In this document: positions 52,082 to 61,500 of the stretch, piece by piece
How the letters are laid out: each line of letters begins with the position of its first letter
How positions within the stretch are numbered: position 1 is the stretch's first letter
Source: Bacillota bacterium
Lineage (GTDB): Bacteria > Bacillota > Clostridia > Lachnospirales > Lachnospiraceae
Assembly (NCBI GenBank): GCA_023409535.1
Contig: JAEYGZ010000037.1
Location: 62,001-126,000 of the forward strand
Length of the DNA: 64,000 nt
Direction of reading: 5' to 3'
Program-made: the position numbers and the translations under genes
The notes under the pieces: model-generated
Seen by the model: the letters and a program-made list of their open reading frames with translations, nothing else
Told to the model about the DNA's origin: nothing
The model's database searches: none

Positions 52082-53929
52082 ATGAGTTTTATGTTTAATC
52101 CATACCCCTATGACGATCCCAAGGCAGTAAACCATATTGAGTTAAATGAGGAGCTTAAAAAAACATTTACAAGGAATTCAATGCAGACGGCTGATAAAGC
52201 GGCAGCTGCAATCAATGATATTGTTTCGAAGAAAAAAAACTGCATTGTGGGAATTGACGGTTATCTCAGTGCGCCCTTTGAACGGCTTTCCGGGCTGGTA
52301 TCCATTCGGCTGGCACAATTATTTGATGTAAAGGCAACTGTGATCAATACGGAGGATGTGTGGCTGGAAAGTGATAAGCTGCATGAACTTTTGCTTCCGT
52401 ATCTTCCGGAGAATCGGGAAGAGGATCCGGTGCTCCTGTACGGCAAATTATACAAAAAAGGTTATGAAAGCTTAATGGCGGAAGAAAAGAAGGATAAAAT
52501 TCTCCGATACCTGAAGGAGTTTAAGGAAAATGGCAGCGGTGCGCTGATCCTTTACGGAAATGCGGCACTGATTGATTCCTTCCGTGAATATTGTGATTTA
52601 AAGCTGTTTATTGATATGACACAAAAGAAGACAATTTTAAATATCCGCAACGGATCCTGCGGCAACCTTGGTGAAAAAGACAGGACCTTTGTAAATCTGA
52701 TGATACGCAGAAGCTATTATGTGGATTTTGAGCTTGCCATGGCACTCAGGGGAAAACTAATTAAAAATAATCTGATTGATTATTACATAACCGGAGATGA
52801 TCCGGACAGGATGCAGCTGCTTCCGGTTACGAAACTGAAAGAACTGTTTGAAGAAATGGCAGCTTATCCCCTTCGCTGCAGGCCGGTCTATCTGGAAGGC
52901 GTATGGGGCGGGTTCTATGTAAAAAAGCTTCGTAATCTGCCGAAAGAGATGAAGAATTGTGCCTGGGTATTCGACTTGATTCCCATGGAGGTTTCCATTG
53001 TGGCGGATTTAGAGGATATGCAGCTTGAATTCCCGTTCTACTTCTTTGTTCAGACAATTGGTGAAAAGCTGATGGGCAGCAAGGCCCACAAAAAATTCGG
53101 CGGATATTTCCCCATTCGTTTTAATTATGACGATACCTTCCACGCCAGCGGAAATATGTCAATTCAGGTGCATCCGAACGAAGAATATGTGAAAAAGAAC
53201 AATTGCGAGCTGGGCCGTCAGGATGAGAGCTACTATATGGTTGTGACCGGACAGCAGGCAAAGACCTATTGCGGATTTAAGCAGAATGCCGATGTGGAAG
53301 AATTTATTGAGAAAACCAAGCGGGCGGAAACCTATGGGGAAGGCTTTGACCATGATGCCTATGTTGCCTCCGTACCCTCCAAACCGGGAATGCAGTTTAT
53401 AATTCCTGCAGGCACCATTCATGCATCCGGCAGAAATCAGCTGATTTTGGAGATCGGCAGTCTGACCATCGGATCCTATACCTATAAAATGTATGACTAT
53501 ATGCGTAAGGATTTGGAGGGTAATCTCCGTCCTATCCATACCTACCATGGGGATAAAGTATTAAGAAGAGATTTTAAAGAGGATTATGTGAAACAAAACT
53601 TCATACAGGAGCCAAGGGTAATTCGTGAGGAAGGCTTTACGGAAACCATTGTCGGAGAGCATGATTATATTTACTTCAGTTTAAGGAATGTGATATTTGC
53701 CGACCGGTATACGGATATCACAACAGACCGTTTTCATGTATTAACCCTGGTAGACGGTGAAAAATGCCTGATTCGTTCCTTGACCGATCCCGGTAAATTC
53801 TTTCGGCAGGAGTATCTGGACATGGTTATCGTTCCTGCCGGCTTTGGTCCGTATGAGGTGATCAATGAAGGAGTCGGTGTGGTAACGATGCACAAGACCC
53901 TGTTAAAGGATGGATTTGAGAATGAATAA
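52082..53929 (+). CDS. Two-domain protein: kinase-like fold plus mannose-6-phosphate isomerase-like cupin
   Basis: A 615-residue protein. Residues about 270-610 are a class I mannose-6-phosphate isomerase-like cupin with metal-ligand candidates Gln362 and His364 (IQVHPNEEY), His447 (AGTIHASG) and Glu457 (LILEIGS). The first 265 residues (VGIDGYLSAPFERLSGLVSI and NTEDVWLESDKLHELLLPYL) look like a uridine-kinase-type P-loop fold, but no Walker A glycine-lysine motif is present. AAAGGAATG precedes the start region. Its last 8 bases overlap the kinase gene. Confidence 0.7.
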   Translation: MSFMFNPYPYDDPKAVNHIELNEELKKTFTRNSMQTADKAAAAINDIVSKKKNCIVGIDGYLSAPFERLSGLVSIRLAQLFDVKATVINTEDVWLESDKLHELLLPYLPENREEDPVLLYGKLYKKGYESLMAEEKKDKILRYLKEFKENGSGALILYGNAALIDSFREYCDLKLFIDMTQKKTILNIRNGSCGNLGEKDRTFVNLMIRRSYYVDFELAMALRGKLIKNNLIDYYITGDDPDRMQLLPVTKLKELFEEMAAYPLRCRPVYLEGVWGGFYVKKLRNLPKEMKNCAWVFDLIPMEVSIVADLEDMQLEFPFYFFVQTIGEKLMGSKAHKKFGGYFPIRFNYDDTFHASGNMSIQVHPNEEYVKKNNCELGRQDESYYMVVTGQQAKTYCGFKQNADVEEFIEKTKRAETYGEGFDHDAYVASVPSKPGMQFIIPAGTIHASGRNQLILEIGSLTIGSYTYKMYDYMRKDLEGNLRPIHTYHGDKVLRRDFKEDYVKQNFIQEPRVIREEGFTETIVGEHDYIYFSLRNVIFADRYTDITTDRFHVLTLVDGEKCLIRSLTDPGKFFRQEYLDMVIVPAGFGPYEVINEGVGVVTMHKTLLKDGFENE

Positions 53930-54794
53930 TACCTGTTTCCTTGCTATTGATGCAGGAGGAACTTATTTAAAGGGTGCTCTTTTCTTGGAGAAGGGCACCC
54001 TGCTGGAAAGCAGCTTTCTCTCTGTCCCTGTAGATTCCATGGGAGAAGCGGCAGAGATCAAAGCTTCCTACCAGGAGCTTGCCAAAAAGCAAAGGGAGCA
54101 GGCGCTGGGGGAGGGACTGGAGATTGGCGGCATCGGCATCTGCATTCCGGGACCCTTTGATTATGCAGAGGGTATTTGCAGAATGAGACACAAATATGCA
54201 TCGATCTATGGGATCCCCCTGCGGCCCTGGTTTGAAGAGGTACTGGGCGGTATTGAGGTTACCTTCCTTCATGATTCCGAGGCCTTCCTGAAAGGGGCAA
54301 TCAGGCTTAGCGGATTAAACTATAACAGGTCCTGCGGAGTGATCATCGGTACCGGTCTGGGCTTTGCAGTGTCACAGAATCAGGTGGTTCTAAGAAATCT
54401 GGCGGGAGGTCCGAAGATAAGTATATTTCAGATGCATTATAAGGACGGGACAGCCGAGGATTACGTATCAAAACGGGGAATTATCAGGCGGTATCAGGAA
54501 CTGAACGGTGAAACAAGAAGAAGGGAAGTACTGGAGATTGCAAATGCAGCAAGGAACGGGGAAGCTGCCGCAATCCGGGTTTTTCGGGAAACAGGAACAC
54601 ATCTGGCTGCAATTCTGCATGATATTATCGGGGAGAATGAAATGGAGTGCCTGTTCCTGGGAGGCGCAATTTCAAAATCAGCGGAACTGTTTCTGCCTCA
54701 GCTTAAAGAGGGCTTGTTGGGAATACCATCTTTAAAATTAATCAAAAAAGCAGAGGATATCGACAATGTTCCGCTTTACGGCGTATTTTCTTAA
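53922..54794 (+). CDS. ROK-family sugar kinase
   Basis: A 290-residue ROK kinase with the N-terminal phosphate loop FLAIDAGGTYLKGALF, a catalytic-region Asp in FLHDSEAFLKGA (near 111), and the second glycine loop GVIIGTGLGFAV. The usual ROK zinc motif (His plus CxCGxxGC) is absent; that region reads LRNLAGGPKISIF. It should phosphorylate the sugar released or isomerised by the neighbouring enzymes. The start overlaps the previous gene by 8 bases, implying translational coupling. Confidence 0.82.
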   Translation: MNNTCFLAIDAGGTYLKGALFLEKGTLLESSFLSVPVDSMGEAAEIKASYQELAKKQREQALGEGLEIGGIGICIPGPFDYAEGICRMRHKYASIYGIPLRPWFEEVLGGIEVTFLHDSEAFLKGAIRLSGLNYNRSCGVIIGTGLGFAVSQNQVVLRNLAGGPKISIFQMHYKDGTAEDYVSKRGIIRRYQELNGETRRREVLEIANAARNGEAAAIRVFRETGTHLAAILHDIIGENEMECLFLGGAISKSAELFLPQLKEGLLGIPSLKLIKKAEDIDNVPLYGVFS

Positions 54795-54835
54795 GCGTGT
54801 GTTTACCGCCCCGTGCGGCAAAATGGGAGGCAGAG

Positions 54836-55180
54836 ATGGAAGATGTTGAAATTCTGTATGCGACAGGGGAAGGATATCAGCCGCAGGTTCACTTTGAGGC
54901 CTGGCGGGTGGCAATTCTTAAGTTTGCGGATCGCTTCGACCGGGTGAACTTGCACCGGATAGAACGGCATCACTTGACGGACGAGGTATTTGTATTATTA
55001 GAAGGGGAAGCCGTTTTAATGATCGGAGAACAATGTAAAGAATGCCGAATGGAAGCGGGCAGGATTTATAATGTAAAGAAAGGGATATGGCATCATATTA
55101 TTTTAAGCAGGGATGCACGGGTTCTAATCGTGGAAAATGATAATACCGGGCCGGAAAATACCGAATATCTTACATTATAA
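54836..55180 (+). CDS. Small cupin-domain protein
   Basis: A 114-residue single-domain cupin with the metal-binding-type motif HRIERHHLTDEVFVLLEGEA and a later GIWHHIILS, giving several histidines and a Glu suited to hold a metal. Small cupins near sugar genes are often sugar or sugar-phosphate isomerases/mutarotase-like proteins, but the function here is unknown. GGGAGG lies 5 bases before the ATG at 54836. Confidence 0.75.
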   Translation: MEDVEILYATGEGYQPQVHFEAWRVAILKFADRFDRVNLHRIERHHLTDEVFVLLEGEAVLMIGEQCKECRMEAGRIYNVKKGIWHHIILSRDARVLIVENDNTGPENTEYLTL

Positions 55181-55215
55181 ATTATTGCCTATCAAATACC
55201 AAAGGATGTGAAATT

Positions 55216-57273
55216 ATGAGGAACATAAGAATGAAGCTGGGTACATTTTGGAACAGATTTCAAAAAATCAGTATTAAACTATTTGCAGGATTGCTGGTTC
55301 CGGTTCTCTTACTTGCCGTATATGGGGTTATATTTTATCAGCAATCCGAGAAAGCGATTATTCACAACTATGAGCTAAGCTCAGCCGACACGCTTAATGC
55401 CGTAAGTGATTTTATTGATTTTGGATTAAAAGCGGTTGAGCAAAAATCACTTGAATTGCAGTTAGATACTAATTTGAAAACATTTTATAACAAAAATACG
55501 GATACTACGGATAAGATAAAAGCATATGACACCCTGTCGGCGAATATTGTTGTTGCGGAAACAACGAATTCTTTCATATCCAATGTTTATATGTTCGGTG
55601 ACAACGGAGAAGGAATTCCAAAGGAAGCACTTGACGCAAAGGAGCTGTATCAATCCTTTATGGGCTCTGAGCAGGGAAAGAAATTTGAAGAAAAAGGGAT
55701 GTTCTATCTTTGGGCAGGGGAGCATAAAGCAATTGATGAGAAATTAAATGTAAACGATTCCGAAAGCTATGCCATCTCCCTGATCAGAGAAATGAGTAAA
55801 GGGAATGGCTTTGTTGTCATTGATATTTCCACCCAGCGAATTATAGACATGTTTTCCGAATATGATATGGGAGAAGGAAGCATCATCGGATTTGTATGCC
55901 AAGATGGGAAGGAAGTACTGACGAATACGGAAGAGGCAAAGGTATTCGGCGAGCTGTCCTATTACCAGGCAGCAAAGGATAGTGATGAATTAAGCGGGTA
56001 TTCCTATGAGGATTATAAAGGTGAAAATTATTTATATTTATATAGTAAATTAGAAGGTATTGATGCGACGGTTTGTGCTCTGGTTCCCAAAAGCACTATT
56101 TTAAAACAGGTGGAGCATCTGAAGGTTTTAAATATTGTCTTCGTTACCGTTGCATGCATTTTCGCAATTTTAACGGCAGTTGTGATAGCAGGCGGAATAA
56201 GCAGTACGATTACTTCCTTAAAGAAGTCGGTTTCTCAGGCATCCAAGGGAGACCTGACAGCGAAATTCGATACGAAACGAAAAGACGAATTTCTTATTCT
56301 GTCCAATGGTATCTCCAGTATGATGGAAAGCATGCGAAATTTAATCGGAGAAGTACAGGAGGTAGGAACCAAGGTCAGTGATTCCGCAGGAGAGCTTTCC
56401 GGAACCTCCGAGAATTTATTGACGGCAACCAAGGATATCTCCCAAACCATCGAAAACATCGAACAGGGAATTGTTCAGCAGGCGGATGATACGGAGCATT
56501 GCCTGATACAGATGAATAAATTATCAGATCATATTAACCAGGTCTATAACAGCACGCATGATATTGAACAGATTGCCGGCAATACCAAGGTCATCGCCGG
56601 TGAAGGAATTGGAATTATCAGTGAGCTGAGTGATAAATCGAAAGCAACCGCCGATATCACTCATAATGTAATCACTAAGATAGAAGAATTTGAGCTGCAA
56701 TCCAAAAACATTGCAGGCTTTGTAACTACGATTAATGAGATTGCATCACAGACGAATTTACTTTCTTTAAATGCATCCATTGAGGCAGCCAGGGCAGGCG
56801 ATGCAGGACTTGGATTTGCTGTGGTAGCAAGTGAGATCAGAAAGCTGGCTGATCAATCCGTACAGGCGGCAGGCCAGATTCAAAATATTGTGAGAGAAAT
56901 ACATGCGAAGACGGCGGACACCGTGGATACAGCAAAGCAGGCGGAGAGTATTGTTGAATCTCAAATCGAATCCTTAAATCGGACCATTGTTGCTTTCAAT
57001 AACATTAATGATCATGTCAGGGAGCTGGTAACTAATTTGAATAACGTATCCCTTGGTATCAAAACGATTGAAAATGCAAAGGAAGATACCCTGGTCGCAA
57101 TTGAAAGTATTTCAGCAATATCGGAACAGACTGCGGCGGCTTCCGAGGAAATGAATGCAACGGCAGTCAATCAGCTAAATTCGGTTGAGCTTTTAAGACA
57201 ATCGGCCGCTGCTCTGGCATCAGACGCGAAAAAACTTGAAGAGGTAATTAAGTTTTTCAAGATTAGCCAGTAA
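55216..57273 (+). CDS. Methyl-accepting chemotaxis protein
   Basis: A 685-residue chemoreceptor: membrane helix 1 (about 20-41), a large extracellular sensor region (about 42-300, dCache-like by length), helix 2 (about 303-328), HAMP (about 330-378) and a cytoplasmic signalling coiled coil with the conserved tip ASQTNLLSLNASIEAARAGD. Being last in the sugar locus, 36 bases after the cupin gene, it may sense the transported substrate. AAAGGATGTG precedes the ATG. Confidence 0.92.
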   Translation: MRNIRMKLGTFWNRFQKISIKLFAGLLVPVLLLAVYGVIFYQQSEKAIIHNYELSSADTLNAVSDFIDFGLKAVEQKSLELQLDTNLKTFYNKNTDTTDKIKAYDTLSANIVVAETTNSFISNVYMFGDNGEGIPKEALDAKELYQSFMGSEQGKKFEEKGMFYLWAGEHKAIDEKLNVNDSESYAISLIREMSKGNGFVVIDISTQRIIDMFSEYDMGEGSIIGFVCQDGKEVLTNTEEAKVFGELSYYQAAKDSDELSGYSYEDYKGENYLYLYSKLEGIDATVCALVPKSTILKQVEHLKVLNIVFVTVACIFAILTAVVIAGGISSTITSLKKSVSQASKGDLTAKFDTKRKDEFLILSNGISSMMESMRNLIGEVQEVGTKVSDSAGELSGTSENLLTATKDISQTIENIEQGIVQQADDTEHCLIQMNKLSDHINQVYNSTHDIEQIAGNTKVIAGEGIGIISELSDKSKATADITHNVITKIEEFELQSKNIAGFVTTINEIASQTNLLSLNASIEAARAGDAGLGFAVVASEIRKLADQSVQAAGQIQNIVREIHAKTADTVDTAKQAESIVESQIESLNRTIVAFNNINDHVRELVTNLNNVSLGIKTIENAKEDTLVAIESISAISEQTAAASEEMNATAVNQLNSVELLRQSAAALASDAKKLEEVIKFFKISQ

Positions 57274-57359
57274 CCATTGACAATCCAATCTCGGGCAGCA
57301 GAGGAACTGATCCGGTGCTCTGGTGGGATGTCGGTCCGATCATCGTGCGGAGGTACAGA

Positions 57360-58040
57360 ATGCCACAAATTTTATTAGAAGTTAATATTGTCTCCACCGT
57401 AGTGCGCCTAATCATATCGCTGGTATGCGGAGGAATCCTGGGATTTGAACGGGGCAGAAAGAAAAGGCCGGCCGGTTTTCGAACTTATATGCTTGTCAGT
57501 ATGGGATCAGCCCTGGTCATGATTACAAATCAGTATATCTGTACGCTTTACGAAAATGTTGATCCGGCACGTATGGGCGCGCAGGTAGTAAGCGGCATGG
57601 GTTTTCTCGGTGCGGGAACAATCATTATAACAGGAAGAAACAGGGTGAAGGGCCTGACTACGGCGGCCGGCCTTTGGGCGGCGGCCTGTGTCGGACTGGC
57701 TGTGGGGATCGGATATTATGAAGGAGCTTTGATCGGCTGCATCCTGATACTCACGGTAATGGGCCTGCTCCACAGCCTTGATGACCGTGTCATGGCATCA
57801 ACAAAGGTAATAGAGCTTTATATTGAATTTCGTGAAATATCTTGTATGAGTAATTTTATGACATTTCTGAAAGATAACAATATGAGTATAAGCAACCTTG
57901 AGATAATCAGGTCCAATACATTAAATGAAGCAGGGGTTGCCGTTGTGTTAACGCTCAGGCTTCCGAAAAAACGACCTCACACAGAGATCATCCATCAGCT
58001 TAGCAAGGAGGATGGGGTTGGGTTTCTGGAGGAAGTTTAA
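57360..58040 (+). CDS. MgtC/SapB-family membrane protein
   Basis: A 226-residue membrane protein with four to five N-terminal helices and the family signatures GGILGFERGRKKRPAGFRTY and GAQVVSGMGFLGAGTIII, followed by a cytoplasmic ACT-like C-terminus (about 150-226). MgtC proteins modulate ATP synthase or magnesium/acid stress. GCGGAGG lies 7 bases before the ATG at 57360. The 86-base gap from the chemoreceptor gene has no terminator I can see. Confidence 0.9.
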   Translation: MPQILLEVNIVSTVVRLIISLVCGGILGFERGRKKRPAGFRTYMLVSMGSALVMITNQYICTLYENVDPARMGAQVVSGMGFLGAGTIIITGRNRVKGLTTAAGLWAAACVGLAVGIGYYEGALIGCILILTVMGLLHSLDDRVMASTKVIELYIEFREISCMSNFMTFLKDNNMSISNLEIIRSNTLNEAGVAVVLTLRLPKKRPHTEIIHQLSKEDGVGFLEEV

Positions 58041-58065
58041 AATAGCCCCAATAGATTTATAGAAT

Positions 58066-58114
58066 AAAAACAGGAGGGTGTCTGGATATCAGAGCAGGCA
58101 TCCTTCTGTTTTTA
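58066..58114 (+). terminator. Terminator after the MgtC-like gene
   Basis: AAAAACAGGAGGGTG pairs with CATCCTTCTGTTTTT (G-U pairs allowed) around a loop of about 20 bases, ending in T residues. Confidence 0.82.
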
Positions 58115-58120
58115 GCCGGT

Positions 58121-58292
58121 AGCAATTCGTTCGTTAAAGCAATTGTCACCTACGGTGACTTGCTGGGTTAAAGTTCAAATTGAGCACAGAATATAATATA
58201 TAGTAGACTCACGAATTGCAAGGACAGCAATTCGTTCGTTAAAGCAATTGTCACCTACGGTGACTTGCTCAATTTAAAGTTCAAATTGAGCA
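58121..58292. repeat. Two direct copies of a 66-67 bp hairpin-rich element
   Basis: Copy 1 (58121-58186) and copy 2 (58226-58292) are near identical; each contains AGCAA-TT-GTCACC/GGTGAC-TTGCT, and copy 2 a perfect TGCTCAATTT/AAATTGAGCA stem that is decayed in copy 1. Between them ACGAATTGC/GCAATTCGT (58211-58234) links the spacer to copy 2. A separate perfect stem, ATATAAGCCTGC/GCAGGCTTATAT, follows at 58295-58321. No coding sequence. Confidence 0.85.
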
Positions 58293-58372
58293 AAATATAA
58301 GCCTGCACCGCAGGCTTATATTAATTGCTTTAAATTGTGTAAATTTGCATGTATAAAATAATAAATTTCGTA

Positions 58373-58401
58373 TTGACAGTAGACAGGAAGTGTGCTAGTA
58401 T
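58373..58401 (+). promoter_or_regulatory. Promoter of rpoB-rpoC
   Basis: TTGACA (58373-58378), a 17-base spacer and TAGTAT (58396-58401). It leaves an untranslated leader of about 185 bases in which I see no known regulatory RNA. Confidence 0.75.
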
Positions 58402-58591
58402 GAAAGATGCACTATTGTGGTGTTATATGCCTAATTACTAATATTATAGCATATATGATTCGAAATGAAAAGAAGTTTTTTATGCAGAATCAGGATTAAA
58501 ATGGAAGTGCATTTTAATCCGCATTATTAATACGGCATTATTCTTTTTAAATGCTAAACACACTTATTAAATTCAAGGGGTGAAAACGTCA

Positions 58592-61500
58592 ATGGACAAG
58601 AACAGAATGCATCCAATTAAGGTTGGTAATAACGTTAGAATGAGTTACTCCAAGCAAAAAGAAGTTCTCGGGATGCCCAATCTCATTGAAGTACAGAAGG
58701 ATTCCTACCAATGGTTTTTGGACGAAGGACTCAAAGAAGTATTCGATGATATTTCTCCAATTGCGGACTATAGCGGGCATTTGAGTTTGGAATTCGTAGA
58801 CTTCGCGTTATGTGAGGATGACATCAAATATACGATTGAAGAGTGCAAAGAAAGAGATGCAACTTACGCAGCTCCTTTGAAGGTTAAGGTTAGACTTCAT
58901 AATAAGGAAAATAACGAGATTAACGAACACGATATTTTCATGGGAGATCTGCCCTTAATGACCGAGACAGGAACCTTTGTCATCAATGGTGCTGAAAGAG
59001 TTATTGTCAGCCAGTTAGTACGTTCCCCCGGTATATATTATGCAATTGATCATGACAAGATCGGCAAGAGGTTATTTTCCTCCACAGTGATCCCCAACAG
59101 AGGGGCCTGGCTGGAGTATGAGACTGATTCCAATGATGTCTTTTATGTTCGTGTAGACCGTAACAGAAAGGTTCCGATTACCACCTTTATCAGAGCTTTG
59201 GGTTATGGTACCAACGAAGAAATCAAGCAGTTATTCGGTGAAGAGCCGAAGATTCTTGCTTCCCTTGCAAAGGACCCTTCCACAGCAAAAGATCCGACCG
59301 GCAGCTATCAGGACGGTCTTCTTGAGTTATATAAAAAGCTTCGTCCCGGTGAGCCTCTGGCTGTTGAGAACGCAGAATCCTTATTAAACAGCATGTTCTT
59401 TGACGCAAGAAGATATGATCTTGCCAAGGTGGGCCGTTATAAGTTTAATAAGAAGCTGGCATTCCGCAACCGTATTGTAGGCTTTGTATTGTCCGAGGAT
59501 GTTGTCGACAAATCCACCGGCGAGATTATAGCTGCTGCCGGAACACTGGTAAATGATGCGCTGGCAAGACAGATTCAGAATGCTGCCGTGCCCTCCGTTA
59601 TGGTACAAGCGGAGGAACGTAACGTTAAGGTTATCTCCAATATGATGGTTGACATTGCGCATTTTGTAGATGTTGACAGAAGAGAGCTTGGTGTTACCGA
59701 GGATGTATACTATCCTGTTCTGAAGAGCATTCTGGAGAATAACACGAGCCTGGAAGATATTAAGGAAGCGATCAAGAAGAACATTAATGAATTAATTCCG
59801 AAACATATTACGAAGGAAGATATTATTGCTTCCATTAATTATAATATACATCTGGAGTATGGTATTGGTAATTCCGATGATATTGACCACCTGGGCAACA
59901 GAAGAATCAGGGCGGTTGGTGAATTATTGCAGAATCAGTACCGTATCGGACTTTCCCGTATGGAGCGTGTGGTACGTGAAAGAATGACAACACAGGATCT
60001 GGAAGGCATCAGCCCGCAATCCTTAATTAATATTAAACCTGTAACTGCCGCAGTGAAGGAATTCTTCGGAAGCTCCCAGCTGTCACAGTTCATGGATCAG
60101 CATAATCCCCTGGGCGAGTTAACCCACAAGAGACGTCTCTCCGCATTGGGACCCGGCGGATTGTCCCGTGACAGAGCCGGATTCGAGGTTCGAGACGTGC
60201 ACTATTCTCATTACGGAAGAATGTGTCCGATTGAGACTCCCGAAGGTCCTAACATCGGTTTGATCAACTCTCTTGCAACCTATGCAAGAATTAATGAATA
60301 TGGCTTTATTGAGGCTCCTTACCGTAAGGTGGATAAGGCTGACCCTACAAATCCGAAGGTTATCGACGAGGTTGTTTATCTGACTGCTGATGAAGAGGAT
60401 AAATATATCGTTGCTCAGGCGAACGAAGAGCTGGACGATAACGGATACTTCAAGAGCAACAGCGTTTCCGGCCGTTATAAGGAAGAAACCTCCGAGTACG
60501 AGAAGCAGAAGATTGATTTAATGGACGTATCCCCGAAGATGGTATTCTCCGTGGCTACCGCGTTAATTCCTTTCCTTGAGAATGACGATGCGAATCGTGC
60601 CCTCATGGGTGCAAACATGCAGCGTCAGGCAGTTCCGCTTTTATTAACCGAGGCTCCTGTGGTTGGAACCGGTATTGAAGCTAAGGCGGCTATTGACTCC
60701 GGTGTTTGCGTTGTAGCAAAGAAATCCGGTATTGTTGATCGTGTTACCGCCAAAGAAGTTGTTATTAAAAATGATGATAATACTAAGACCTCCTATCGTA
60801 TGATTAAATTCTCCAAGAGCAACCAGGGAACCTGTATCAATCAGAGACCTATTGTGTTCCGCGGTGAGAAAATTGAAGCCGGTCAGGTAATTGCTGACGG
60901 TCCTTCCACATCAAAGGGTGAGCTGGCACTTGGTAAGAACCCGTTAATCGGCTTTATGACCTGGGAAGGTTATAACTACGAGGATGCGGTTCTCCTCAGC
61001 GAGCGTCTGGTACAGGAGGACGTCTATACTTCTGTACACATTGAAGAGTATGAAGCAGAATCCAGAGATACCAAGCTGGGACCGGAAGAGATCACAAGAG
61101 ATGTTCCCGGTGTCGGTGACGATGCCTTAAAGGATCTGGATGAAAGAGGTATTATCCGCATCGGTGCTGAGGTTCGTGCCGGAGATATCCTGGTTGGTAA
61201 GGTTACACCTAAGGGTGAGACCGAGCTGACAGCGGAGGAAAGACTCCTTAGAGCAATCTTCGGTGAGAAGGCGAGAGAGGTTCGTGATACTTCTCTGCGT
61301 GTTCCTCACGGTGAGTATGGTATTATTGTTGATGCGAAGGTATTTACAAGAGAGAACGGCGATGATCTGTCTCCCGGTGTAAATCAGACGGTTCGTGTAT
61401 ATATCGCTCAGAAAAGAAAGATCCAGGTTGGTGATAAGATGGCCGGACGTCACGGTAATAAGGGTGTTGTTTCCCGCGTGCTTCCGGTAGAGGATATGCC

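Noticed and set aside
57274..57359. Possible magnesium riboswitch before the MgtC-like gene
   Set aside because: The 86 bases have some G/C-rich pairing potential but none of the conserved M-box or ykkC-type sequence, and no terminator switch.
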